Origin: Komagataella phaffii GS115
Lineage: Eukaryota > Ascomycota > Pichiomycetes > Pichiales > Pichiaceae
Direction of reading: 5' to 3'
Length of the DNA stretch: 64,000 nucleotides
Assembly: GCF_000027005.1 (NCBI RefSeq)
Contig: NC_012963.1
Span: forward strand, 806,001-870,000
Part shown: in pieces, positions 38,397-47,432 of the stretch
Layout of the letters: every line of letters starts with the position of its first letter
How positions within the stretch are numbered: position 1 is the stretch's first letter
The notes under the pieces: model-generated
What the model saw: the letters and a program-made list of their open reading frames with translations, nothing else
Told to the model about the DNA's origin: nothing
The model's database searches: none
Translations under genes and position numbers: made by a program

Positions 38397-39878
38397 TTAT
38401 TTGTCCGGTTTTAGAAGATCAAAGGAGCACATGAGTCCTTTGTCCACACTCATTACGGCACCGTAGTTATCAAATTCGCCACAATAGTTAGGTGCACTGA
38501 AAACTGTCACCAACTTTCTGTTATTAAAAAACTCGTATCCATCTTCCACCACCATGTGTGCTCTAACGATGAGATCGAATTGAAAATGCTTACAGAACTT
38601 GTTGATCACTCTCTTTCCAAAACAATAGGAAACTCCTCGGTCATTCTCTTTCCAGGCTAAAATGTCCGCATCTGGGTCGGACCATAAAAGATCACTAAGT
38701 ATACCAGATTCTGGAACGTCTGTGGGACGCTGGATAGAGTTGATTTGAGCTAAATTGGTCAAATGAGGAGAAAGTCCTCCATGAACACAAAATATTTTGT
38801 TTCCGATAGTTGCTGCAATGGGAAGCGTGTTGAACACATCAACGAAAGCCTTCCATATTTTGGAGGAGGAAGTCCGTCTTTTGCATTCATCATAAAATCC
38901 ATATTGCTTGGTGATGTTAGCACACTCATGGTTCCCACGTAGTAGGAAAAAGTTTTCAGGGTACTTGATTTTGAAGCATAGTAGAAGTATCATGGTTTCC
39001 AGGGATTGCTTTCCTCTATCGACGTAATCACCCAAGAAAAGGAAATTGGACGAAGGAGGAGAACCGCATAACTTGAAAATTCTCAGCAGATCGTAGAACT
39101 GACCATGAATGTCACCTACAATCTTGACAGGAGCGGCGAGCTCTAAGAGAGTAGGTTGGCTCAAGAACACCTCTCGTGCCTTTGCACAGATAATCTTCAT
39201 ATCATGGTTTGAAACACATATTTTCTTGGAGAATGACCGAGAAAGACCGGCTTCAATAAGGTTATTTATTACCTCATCGATGTCTACGTCGAGTGGATCA
39301 CCTTGAGAAGATCCCGACGACAGCGTAGACTCCTTACGACCTCTCTTGGAAATAAGATGTTCCTCTTTCAAAGGGAAAGCAGTGGGTAAAGTGGGTGTGG
39401 CGGGTGTTGGTGTAGACTCTTGTGAAATTTCGAATATCGGGTCCAGCGACATTCGACTTTGATTTTCTTGCGAAACCTTGCCAGTAGCGTTGGAGGTAGG
39501 AGGTGTAGTGGACGAAGACAACGAACACTCCGATCCTAAAGAAGAAGAGAAAAGAAGGTCATCAGAGTTGTTGGTAAAATTAGACAGACATCTTGCCATC
39601 TGGGCGGAGATCTCCAAGTCATAAGGGGATACTCCTGTTAGCGGCGAAGAACGTGAAGTCTTGGTAGGCTGGGGGAGGGCGTTGACGTTGATATTGTGCG
39701 ACCTCTGTTTGTGTTTATGATTAAGATTAGTAGACAGCGACGTCGCCGCCGCCGCAGACTTCTCGTCTAGTTCCCCGTTTAGTTCGTCTCCTGCGACACC
39801 ATTGGAGCTGTTGCTGTTGGCGTGGGAGTTAGTTGTTATTGCTGCATTAAGTTCATTTTTGGACGGGCTGTTTCCCAT
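38397..39878 (-). CDS. PPQ1: PP1-like serine/threonine phosphatase, Ppq1/Ppz group
   Basis: The 493-residue protein has a 195-residue Ser/Asn-rich N-terminus starting MGNSPSK (likely N-myristoylation) and a full PP1-like catalytic domain: GDIHG at 255-259, GDYVDRG at 283-289, RGNHE at 314-318, then [20 protein letters not shown] and [11 protein letters not shown]. All metal ligands are present. Sequence is close to both Ppz1 and Ppq1. The position between CTI6/TCO89 and CBC2 corresponds to PPQ1 (YPL179W) in S. cerevisiae, so I use that symbol, while the N-terminus is Ppz-like. Ppz-type phosphatases affect ion homeostasis and wall integrity. Confidence 0.85.
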   Translation of the reverse strand: MGNSPSKNELNAAITTNSHANSNSSNGVAGDELNGELDEKSAAAATSLSTNLNHKHKQRSHNINVNALPQPTKTSRSSPLTGVSPYDLEISAQMARCLSNFTNNSDDLLFSSSLGSECSLSSSTTPPTSNATGKVSQENQSRMSLDPIFEISQESTPTPATPTLPTAFPLKEEHLISKRGRKESTLSSGSSQGDPLDVDIDEVINNLIEAGLSRSFSKKICVSNHDMKIICAKAREVFLSQPTLLELAAPVKIVGDIHGQFYDLLRIFKLCGSPPSSNFLFLGDYVDRGKQSLETMILLLCFKIKYPENFFLLRGNHECANITKQYGFYDECKRRTSSSKIWKAFVDVFNTLPIAATIGNKIFCVHGGLSPHLTNLAQINSIQRPTDVPESGILSDLLWSDPDADILAWKENDRGVSYCFGKRVINKFCKHFQFDLIVRAHMVVEDGYEFFNNRKLVTVFSAPNYCGEFDNYGAVMSVDKGLMCSFDLLKPDK

Positions 39879-40327
39879 GGTATGTTGTAAACTTTGACTT
39901 TAAAATTGAAAGAAAACCAGGTAGGGTTTAATAGGGAGGTTGTCAGAGGGGGGTGTGGTACAAACTGTTCGTTGCTTGGTACAATTTGTAATGTAAAAGA
40001 GTCAGGAGAGAGGGATCCACTTTTGATGGAAAAGCAGGAGTTAATGTCGTGTGCATACTAAATGTAAGAATGCACACACACGCATCTTCGAGTCTCACAA
40101 AGCAAAATTAGCATGAGCACGAAAGGCAGACGAAGGTATTATTAAGCTTTGCCGTTGGGCGAGGATCACAAGAGGTGCCACGTGAACACGCGAATTTTTT
40201 GTTCTATCCAGTTTTCGCAATGGGAGGGCTCAGAGGGCTGAGGGCTCTACTTGATTCTCAACTGCGTAGAGACAGACTCCTTTAAACAGTCTCTTTAACT
40301 CCCCTCAACGGCAACTACCGCTCCATC
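39879..40327. promoter_or_regulatory. Divergent promoter, PPQ1 and CBC2
   Basis: A 449-bp gap with a CACACACACGCA stretch near 40075. No gene is supported. Confidence 0.4.
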
Positions 40328-41173
40328 ATGTCGTCAGATCTCGGAGAATTTGATACTCCTGATTTTGATAGTACTGCTTCCAGACTTGATAGACCTTCCT
40401 CCTACTTAATTCACAAAGCAAGACGAAATCCAAACGGATACGAAGAGCTCAAGAAATCCCTTCAGTCTGCCACCGTTTACGTCGGGCGCATAGGGGTCTA
40501 CGTTACTGAAGAACAGATACATGAGCTTTTTTCAAGATGTGGTAAGATTAGGGAAATTATTATGGGATTGAATGCTAAGACTCAATCACCAGCAGGATTC
40601 TGTTTCGTTATATTCAGCTCCCCGACCTCGGCCCTTAACGCTGTCAAATATTTAAATGGAACAATGATTTTCAATAACAAGATGGAAATAGACTTGGATC
40701 CTGGATTCGAGGATGGAAGACAATTTGGACGTGCTACAGATGGTTCCCAGAAACAGTATAACTCGTACCAAAGTCGAACCAGGCCATCTGGGGGATACGG
40801 GAGATCAAGGCAAAGCAACTACCGTGGTGGCAGACGTGGAGGAGGCGGAGAAAGAGGTGGCTACAGATCTTACAATCGTAATTATGAGAACAGTGAAAAC
40901 CCACGTTTCACCACTGGCCAACTACCTCCCCCCCCGCATCAAGCTCAGGGTTACAATAATTCGTATGATAACCAGTATCAGGGAGAATATCAAAATGGTT
41001 ACCAAGGTAGCCACCAGAGCAATCAAGGAGGATATCAAGGAGGTTACCAAAAGGATCATCAGCAGCACTCCTATGATAACTCTCAATCCAATCAAGGTGA
41101 ACGGACATACGATAATAGCGACAGAGAATCTTATCAATCTCATCAGCAGGATCTACCCCCTCATATGAAATAA
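40328..41173 (+). CDS. CBC2: Nuclear cap-binding complex small subunit Cbc2 (CBP20)
   Basis: The 281-residue protein has the CBP20 N-terminal extension (YLIHKARRNPNGYEEL) that folds over the m7G cap, one RRM (about 48-125) with RNP2-like VYVGRI and RNP1-like GFCFVIF, and IDLDPGF, all highly conserved. The C-terminal half is a low-complexity tail, first Arg/Gly-rich, then Gln/Tyr/Asn/Gly-rich with repeated GGYQGGYQ-like units. Cbc2 with Sto1 binds capped nuclear transcripts and promotes splicing and export. CBC2 is YPL178W in the conserved block. It stops 4 bp before the convergent DOT5 stop codon. Confidence 0.95.
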   Translation: MSSDLGEFDTPDFDSTASRLDRPSSYLIHKARRNPNGYEELKKSLQSATVYVGRIGVYVTEEQIHELFSRCGKIREIIMGLNAKTQSPAGFCFVIFSSPTSALNAVKYLNGTMIFNNKMEIDLDPGFEDGRQFGRATDGSQKQYNSYQSRTRPSGGYGRSRQSNYRGGRRGGGGERGGYRSYNRNYENSENPRFTTGQLPPPPHQAQGYNNSYDNQYQGEYQNGYQGSHQSNQGGYQGGYQKDHQQHSYDNSQSNQGERTYDNSDRESYQSHQQDLPPHMK

Positions 41174-41177
41174 CTAA

Positions 41178-41840
41178 TTATTTACCTGCTAATTCTAAGA
41201 CTTGATCATATGCACTTTGCACACTCTTTTCAGGTGAAATACCAACCTGGGAGACTTTTAATTTTCCATCTACAAAAATCCAGTGACTTCTCACCACCCC
41301 TTTTGGCTGTTTCTTGGCACCTAATAGTCCAATGAATTCTCTTGAAGGATCAGTCAACAGATCATATGGCAGACTCTGTTTACTGATGAAATTTTTCTGA
41401 GCATTAGGAGAATCGGCTGATAACCCCACTACCGTGGCGTACTTCTTCAGTTCCTCGTAGTTTTTACCAAAACCCTTTGCCTGCCTAGTACATCCAGGGG
41501 TGGAAGCCTTTGGGTAGGCAAAAATGACTAAGATTGGTTTCTTAGCAGCAAGGTCTGTAAGTTTGACCGGTTCAGAGTCCTGATTCAACAGCTCCAGATC
41601 TGAGATTTTGTCTCCAACCTCCAACTTTGTGGAAGGAGCAGAAACAGGAACGGCAGCTTTTTCAGAGGATTTGCTGGAGCCATTTGATTGTTTCACGTCG
41701 TGTTCCTCTTCGTCCCCCTTGGGGATCTTCACCTTCTTAGTTTGCTTAGTTACTTTTTTATTGGGCTTCTCCTCCTGCTTAACCTCCTCCTCTGCCTCCA
41801 ATTCTCTTTTTCCTGCTAGTCTTGTCGATCTTCTAACCAT
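41178..41840 (-). CDS. DOT5: Nuclear thiol peroxidase Dot5 (PrxQ type), single cysteine
   Basis: The ATG at 41838-41840 (MVRRSTRLAGKRE) gives 220 residues. The first 80 residues are Lys/Glu-rich with nuclear-type basic runs, followed by an AhpC/TSA-PrxQ domain (ISDLELLNQD, FAYPKASTPGCTRQA). The peroxidatic Cys is C117. In S. cerevisiae Dot5 the resolving Cys lies five residues later; here that position is Lys (codon AAG), and no other cysteine exists in the protein. The enzyme reduces alkyl hydroperoxides in the nucleus and, in S. cerevisiae, affects telomeric silencing. It is divergent from RIF1 over 204 bp. Confidence 0.9.
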   Translation of the reverse strand: MVRRSTRLAGKRELEAEEEVKQEEKPNKKVTKQTKKVKIPKGDEEEHDVKQSNGSSKSSEKAAVPVSAPSTKLEVGDKISDLELLNQDSEPVKLTDLAAKKPILVIFAYPKASTPGCTRQAKGFGKNYEELKKYATVVGLSADSPNAQKNFISKQSLPYDLLTDPSREFIGLLGAKKQPKGVVRSHWIFVDGKLKVSQVGISPEKSVQSAYDQVLELAGK

Positions 41841-41941
41841 TTTAATCTTAATTATTAGGAAGCAATGAAGGTTCAACAGGGAATTCCATTTCCCCTGTCC
41901 GCGGTGCGCCAGATTTTTAGATAATTAAAAAAAAGTTCGGG

Positions 41942-41947
41942 ACGCGT
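41942..41947. promoter_or_regulatory. MCB-type box (ACGCGT) upstream of RIF1
   Basis: A perfect ACGCGT lies 97 bp before the RIF1 ATG in the 204-bp DOT5-RIF1 intergenic region. It is the MBF recognition core of G1/S genes in S. cerevisiae. Function here is inferred. Confidence 0.45.
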
Positions 41948-42044
41948 GAGCCAGATCCCCTCAAAGACCTCACAAGTACCAGCTCAGCTGTCAGACACCC
42001 AAGTACCGTCTCACAGCGTTTTCAACCGCCATTCACCAATTGAA

Positions 42045-44900
42045 ATGTCGGAAACAGAAACTTTAAGGGATGGTCATTTTCACACGTCGGGTCCGACTTA
42101 CAACATTGAGCGGTTCTCTCCCCTTCCAGTTGCCTCTGGCTTAGATCAGTCACCTAACAGAAAAGGCGTCAAGTTCTCTGAAGATGTCCAATTATCTCCG
42201 CCAAAGATAATGTCGTCTCCTAGAAGGAGACACACAGCTACAAAACCTATTTTAAAGTCATCATCTCCTGCCTCCTCTGCTAACTCGTCTCCCTTGAGGA
42301 AACCTAACGGAAGTGGGTGCTTACCGACTGATCTCAGTTTCTGGTCTTCTGGATCCATTATCGCAACAGCTCCAGGTACCGAGAGAGCAATATCAGTGCT
42401 TATTGGATCATGTAAGGTGTTACGGGATCCCAATTTCAAATACAAATTTGAAGCTTACGCTACAATGAACGGAATACTGCGAGAAAATAAGATTAATTTC
42501 ATAAAGGCGCCCCTAAGTGAATACTCAGAATATTTGATACAGGAGACGTTGGAAGATATTTGCCATTATGAAGCTTACTTGACTAACACAACCAATTCGG
42601 AATTGGACCCCTTCCTATTGCGAACAACTATACAATCCATTAAAGTTTCATCTTTCATCTTATCAAACCCTGACTTATCTTTCAAGTTATCCAACACGCT
42701 CTGTTCGAAGATAATGGTCAAATGTTGTGAACTGTTGACGAATCAAAGTTTGGGTAAATCTTTGTCGGCTGCTCTGTTGCAATTGATCAAAGAGGAATCG
42801 GTGGATCACAAAGTAATATCTTTGAATCCATACTTCGCCGAAACATTGCTATCCTCGGTGTTGAACATGAAGTACTTTCATAGTGCCACGCTACTCATGG
42901 AGAAACTTTTCATCATCAAATGCTTTTTAATCAAGTTCAAACGTACCATGATTAAGAGTTTTAATTCCTGGTTTCCATTTGTCTTTGCATGTTTAACGGA
43001 TACTTCACATCCTACGTTCTTCAAAATCATTCAATCTGCTACCAATACTTTAAGGGAATGTTCATCTCAATTTCAATACAACAGAAGCATGAATGAGCTC
43101 ACTAACATATTCCTGACCAGTCCCATGACTTCATCAATGCAATCGATTCACTCTGATACTAGTCGATCGAACGCAAAGGGAATTGAGGTGCTGGTACAGA
43201 ATCTGATCAAGTTGAGCTCCATAAGCTCGATGGAATGCGCCACTGCCATAAATATCTGGACCCAGTTTACCTTGTTGTTTAACGTGTTTACTGCTACTAA
43301 TAGCTTTGATCTCTGGAGCTTTAATCAGTTGTGGCTGTCTCCGTTAGCTTACTTTGAGGAAAATGGACCCCAGGATTCCAAATCTTTGTTGGAAGTTTTT
43401 AAATGTTGGAAAATCATCACCCAATATTGCTTCTTTTCTGAAAAGTTGAATAGCTTTCCTTCAAACTCCAACCCTGAAAAACTCAACAAAATGACCCTTT
43501 TGATTGGACAGCCACTAGCAGTTTTCCGCAGAAAGAAGATAGAAATAGGATCTAAATTATTCAAAGAAATAACAAGTTATCAAGATTGGGTTTTCTTTAC
43601 CATAACGAAAGCTTCCAAATCCATAAATGATCCAATTTGTAAACAACAACTATTCCAGAACTCATTTGTCGCAGTCCTCAATCAAGCATTTACGGGAACT
43701 GGCTCTAAGCTTGATGAGGCGGGATCCGAATTGGCAGTGAATTATGTTCCCTGTTTCATTGATTGCTCATGGGCACCTTTGCTACCTTTACTAAGTGTTT
43801 CTGCAATGCTTGAGATACTACAGCGTAATATCACTTTGGAAAAGGGCAATGCCAAACTGCTTGAATCCTATTTGACGAGTGCCCTAAGTGAGATGGATCC
43901 GTCTACAAGAATAGATTTCAACGTTTTCTACAGCTGTTGGGTCAAGTTAACGGGAGGACCGGAGAATATGATACGATCGTTTCCGTTGGTGGAAGTGATT
44001 CATTATCATAGGACTTCGAAGTTACCCATTAAGGAGTTGCTTCGGAGTTGGTATTCGATCGAAAGGATGCAAGTGATCTTCTTGCAAAGATTGTTGGATT
44101 ACTCCACCAGAGAAAATGACCTTGAGGTAATTTCGGATGTGGTGGTACCAATCCTTTCTGACGGAGAGGGGATTGATAGCGGTCTTATTGAAGGCACGAT
44201 TAATATTGTGACTCGATTTAGTGAAGAATTATTTTTCGGTACGGATAAAAGGATCATCACAAAATTGTTTAAGGAATTTGCTAGGGAGAATCCGCTACCT
44301 GTCAAGAATGAGAGTTTAGGGAAATTATTAGCCGCAGAGTTCGTATCTTCAAACGCGTTGCCGCGGTGCCTCTTCCAATTGCTAGAGAATGGGGAAATTG
44401 ACCTGAATCAATACTATAATGCGATTGACAATTTGACTCCGTACAATCCGAGGGTTTCGGGCTATGTTTACCAATTAGCAATGAAGAATTTGTTTTTGGT
44501 TAAGCAGTTGCATCTTTCTTACACACAGTTCTCTCAGGTTGATATTACGGAATCGTATGTTGTTCCTGATCTCTCAAAATATGCGACTGTTTCTCTAGAC
44601 TCTCTTCCCCAGAGCTCCTTACCGGACACCGTGAAAATTTCGCAGATCACATCAAAGGACTTGGTACTAACGGATGGAGAAGATGAAGAGGAAATTACTA
44701 ATTCTACGGTTAGTCCTAAGAGGAAGAGGGTTGGAAATGATCAACAATTGAAGAAAATAAAGGTGGATGATAATTTTAAAGTGCACGAGATAATGAGAAA
44801 TCTTCAAAGAACGATTGATGAAGGCTTGGAAAAGTCTCAAAGAGAGGAATTGATTGATCAACTACTATCAACTATAGTCATGCTAAGAAATTTGGGCTAA
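42045..44900 (+). CDS. RIF1: Rif1-type telomere and replication-timing protein, short form
   Basis: The open frame begins with GTG at 41946; the first ATG is at 42045 (MSETETLRDG), giving 951 residues. The N-terminus carries a candidate PP1-docking pair, GVKF at about 41-44 and PILK at about 68-71, which in Rif1 recruits Glc7 to counter DDK at origins. The bulk is an alpha-helical repeat (HEAT-like) region. The C-terminus has an acidic stretch (DGEDEEE), a KRKR patch and a final helix (EELIDQLLSTIVML). S. cerevisiae Rif1 has 1916 residues, so this is about half the length. Rif1 identity is supported by the N-terminus and helical body. Its stop codon overlaps the DCG1 stop. Confidence 0.8.
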   Translation: MSETETLRDGHFHTSGPTYNIERFSPLPVASGLDQSPNRKGVKFSEDVQLSPPKIMSSPRRRHTATKPILKSSSPASSANSSPLRKPNGSGCLPTDLSFWSSGSIIATAPGTERAISVLIGSCKVLRDPNFKYKFEAYATMNGILRENKINFIKAPLSEYSEYLIQETLEDICHYEAYLTNTTNSELDPFLLRTTIQSIKVSSFILSNPDLSFKLSNTLCSKIMVKCCELLTNQSLGKSLSAALLQLIKEESVDHKVISLNPYFAETLLSSVLNMKYFHSATLLMEKLFIIKCFLIKFKRTMIKSFNSWFPFVFACLTDTSHPTFFKIIQSATNTLRECSSQFQYNRSMNELTNIFLTSPMTSSMQSIHSDTSRSNAKGIEVLVQNLIKLSSISSMECATAINIWTQFTLLFNVFTATNSFDLWSFNQLWLSPLAYFEENGPQDSKSLLEVFKCWKIITQYCFFSEKLNSFPSNSNPEKLNKMTLLIGQPLAVFRRKKIEIGSKLFKEITSYQDWVFFTITKASKSINDPICKQQLFQNSFVAVLNQAFTGTGSKLDEAGSELAVNYVPCFIDCSWAPLLPLLSVSAMLEILQRNITLEKGNAKLLESYLTSALSEMDPSTRIDFNVFYSCWVKLTGGPENMIRSFPLVEVIHYHRTSKLPIKELLRSWYSIERMQVIFLQRLLDYSTRENDLEVISDVVVPILSDGEGIDSGLIEGTINIVTRFSEELFFGTDKRIITKLFKEFARENPLPVKNESLGKLLAAEFVSSNALPRCLFQLLENGEIDLNQYYNAIDNLTPYNPRVSGYVYQLAMKNLFLVKQLHLSYTQFSQVDITESYVVPDLSKYATVSLDSLPQSSLPDTVKISQITSKDLVLTDGEDEEEITNSTVSPKRKRVGNDQQLKKIKVDDNFKVHEIMRNLQRTIDEGLEKSQREELIDQLLSTIVMLRNLG

Positions 44901-45604
44901 TACTCAATCAATGGAACCAAGAATTGAACACCAACCTTAACAGTGTCGACAAATTTGACTTGAGGGAAAACGTCTTTGAACTTGAGATCCAAGCCACTCA
45001 GCCCAGCACATCCAAGTAGGATGATTTTGGCACCTTCGTCAACCAGTTTCTGGACTTTCTCTTGGAGCTTCTTGAACTTTTTGGGATCTTGCAACTCCAG
45101 GACTTCAACATTGGCGGCGATGGTGGGGAGACAATACGAAGGCAACTTCTTTTCTCTTTTTTCTATTGTGGAACCTTTCCCGTAAAAGAAATCCAACAAA
45201 GAGTCATCAAGAATTCGTTCCCATTGGTTGTTGGATGTCAAGATGGCAAACTTGTGATCATCAGTAGCCAGTCCCAAACTATACAATAATGAGCCCTGGA
45301 AGATACCTAATGCCTTAATTGAAGGGAATTCTTTAGTCAGCATCGGAACCAAAGGATGATCTGAGAAGCAGCATACAAGCACACCATCCACGGGAGACTC
45401 ATCGATACGTTTTTTCAACGCTGGAAAGCAAATTTCAGCAGAAACTAATGCATCATCTTCATTATTGATTGATTTTGGTGCTTCAGGAGGAGCTGTATAG
45501 AATTGAAGCTCATAGGAATGTGGGACAGAAACTAATTGCTCCAGATTGTCAGTGATAGACTTAGAGCTGTTCGGGTTGACCACCAGAATCTTTTTGGGTG
45601 CCAT
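44897..45604 (-). CDS. DCG1: Asp/Glu/hydantoin racemase-family protein Dcg1
   Basis: The 235-residue protein opens KKILVVNPNSSKSIT and holds the two racemase cysteines in VCCFSDHP and LLGCAGLSG, as in S. cerevisiae Dcg1 (244 residues), which is co-regulated with the allantoin-degrading genes. The biochemical substrate is not established; an allantoin or hydantoin racemase role is plausible. It is divergent from the ATO-family gene. The last 4 bases overlap the RIF1 stop codon. Confidence 0.9.
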   Translation of the reverse strand: MAPKKILVVNPNSSKSITDNLEQLVSVPHSYELQFYTAPPEAPKSINNEDDALVSAEICFPALKKRIDESPVDGVLVCCFSDHPLVPMLTKEFPSIKALGIFQGSLLYSLGLATDDHKFAILTSNNQWERILDDSLLDFFYGKGSTIEKREKKLPSYCLPTIAANVEVLELQDPKKFKKLQEKVQKLVDEGAKIILLGCAGLSGLDLKFKDVFPQVKFVDTVKVGVQFLVPLIEY

Positions 45605-46276
45605 TATTGAGGTAGAAAGTAAGCTGTCTATTTTGTCGAATGTTGCTGCTTAGTAAATTAGAGATACCGATTTGCGCGAAAATTTGACACTAGATAAAGG
45701 GTGCTGCGAACGAAACACACTCGCACATATCTTACGTAATACATTTTTTGTAAGTTCCACAAAGTCTCTATGTAGTTCCCGACGGACCTTCTTGATACAG
45801 GCTGCGACCCGCCTACCGGTTATCAGCTCATCGGGTCAGCCCATCTCTACGCGCTTGTCCCGTACACCTAAAGTTTCAGTTCCACATAGACCGGAGTCCG
45901 CTGAAATCTTATTGCAAGAAAAGCGGGCAAGCTTTTCGCTGTTTTCTGCAAGTTAAAATTTGCCAGAAAGTAATTTATTAGAAGCAGCGAAAAAAAGAGG
46001 GGCACTCAGGCATCTCCGAGATACCGACAGAGGGCGGAGACAACTGCTGCCAAGACTTCTGAGCAATTGTATGGTAGCACTTACTACTATAGTAGCTAAA
46101 TAAGATATGGAACATGCATTAAGTATCGCCATCCACCCCCCGGACTCCACATTACGCTTTACTCCACAAAATCGGCACAGGGGAACGGGGGGCGGGTAGA
46201 TGAAGTACGCCTGAAACAATTATCCTAATCCCCTCCTACATTAAAAAAACCCCTTGGATCTTTGTCACCCCCCTCG

Positions 46277-46358
46277 CCCTAAGCTTTGGGGTTCTAGTGA
46301 TGCGTAGGGGAAAAAAACCCTTAGGGCCCCAAAGGGACTAAGGGATCACTAATAGAAC
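46277..46358. repeat. Imperfect C-rich inverted-repeat mosaic
   Basis: CCCTAAGCTTTGGGG (46277-46291) is followed by GTTCTAGTGAT (46291-46301). Near-complements of both occur nearby: CCCCAAAGGGACTAAGGG (46327-46344) and ATCACTAATAGAAC (46345-46358). Their relative order is swapped, so they do not form one simple hairpin. Confidence 0.6.
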
Positions 46359-46531
46359 AATTTCACACCGGAGCCCGCGATAGAAATAAATAAGGTGACC
46401 GGAGGGACGGTAACAACAGTCCGAATGTTGTGCCAGAAAATGGCTTTTACCTGGGGTTCTGTCCCGCATTGTCATCCCCAAATATGACACCGAGAATGAC
46501 TTCTCGGAGCAGAATACTTATCCCCATCTTG

Positions 46532-46539
46532 TATATAAA
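46532..46539 (+). promoter_or_regulatory. TATA box of the ATO-family gene
   Basis: TATATAAA, 102 bp upstream of the ATG. Confidence 0.65.
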
Positions 46540-46640
46540 TAGAGAATAATTTTCCTCCAGTTTACTCAATCATTCACCAGACAAGCAGTACAACAAGAGC
46601 TTCTTTCTTACTACACACCTTCTTAATTATAAACTAAACT

Positions 46641-47432
46641 ATGAGTGAACAAGACTTTGAAAAACAAATCTCCGAGGACTCCTACCGCCACAACGATGTT
46701 CAGCAGGTAGCCACATCTGGTGCCAACAACGAATTCATTCACATTGGTAACCAAAAGTTCAGAAGATCTGAGCTGGCTGAGGCCTTCGGTGGTACGTTGA
46801 ACCCAGGTTTAACTGCTCCTTCTGTTCACAAGTTTGCCAACCCAGCTCCATTGGGTCTGTCTGCCTTCGCCCTCACTACATTCGTCCTGTCCTTAATTAA
46901 TGCTCACGCTATGGGTGTCACCACTCCAAACGTTGTTGTTGGTGCCGCTTTCTTCTACGGTGGATTTATCCAGCTGTTGGCTGGTATGTGGGAAATGGCA
47001 ATCGAGAACACTTTCGGTGCTTTGGCCCTGAGTTCTTACGGTGGTTTCTGGATGTCTTGGGGTGTCATCAACACTCCATGGTTCGGAGTTGCCGAAGCCT
47101 ATGGTGACAATGCTAGAGACTTTGAGGTTGGTGTCGGATTTTTCCTACTTGGCTGGGCCATTTTCACCATCATGCTGACTGTCTGTACGCTCAAGTCTAC
47201 TGTTACTTTCTGTGGTATGTTTGCTATTCTGTCTCTGACTTTCGTGATGCTTGCTGTCGGCCACTTGGCTCCTTCTGTCAACTGTAACAGAGCTGGTGGT
47301 GTTTTGGGAGTTGTTTGTGCGTTCTTCGCCTGGTACAACGCCTACGCCGGTGTTGCTACTAAGCAGAACTCTTACTTAACTGTCACTGCCCTACACTTGC
47401 CAGGATCTGACCACTACAAGAAGCGTAATTAA
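46641..47432 (+). CDS. Acetate/ammonium transporter, ATO family (Ady2/Gpr1/SatP)
   Basis: The 263-residue protein has the AceTr family signature NPAPLGLSAF at about 67-76 and six hydrophobic segments, with GGFIQLLAGMWE and SSYGGFWMSWG in the expected places. In yeasts these plasma-membrane proteins (Ady2/Ato1, Ato2, Ato3) carry acetate and are linked to ammonia export. The roughly 65-residue cytosolic N-terminus is typical. Codon use is strongly biased, and the promoter has a clear TATA box, so expression can probably be high. I cannot assign which ATO paralogue it is. Confidence 0.93.
   Translation: MSEQDFEKQISEDSYRHNDVQQVATSGANNEFIHIGNQKFRRSELAEAFGGTLNPGLTAPSVHKFANPAPLGLSAFALTTFVLSLINAHAMGVTTPNVVVGAAFFYGGFIQLLAGMWEMAIENTFGALALSSYGGFWMSWGVINTPWFGVAEAYGDNARDFEVGVGFFLLGWAIFTIMLTVCTLKSTVTFCGMFAILSLTFVMLAVGHLAPSVNCNRAGGVLGVVCAFFAWYNAYAGVATKQNSYLTVTALHLPGSDHYKKRN

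Larger units (their letters stand above)
45605..46640. promoter_or_regulatory. Long intergenic region, DCG1 and ATO-family gene
   Basis: Over 1 kb without a supported gene; the two longer minus and plus frames start only at TTG. The 46220-46400 stretch is full of CCCCT/AGGGG words and short inverted repeats. TATATAAA at 46532-46539 is 102 bp before the ATO ATG. Such a long, motif-rich promoter fits a tightly regulated carbon-source gene. Confidence 0.6.

Noticed and set aside
45672..46219. Two open frames in the DCG1-ATO gap
   Set aside because: Both begin only at TTG and have promoter-like composition.
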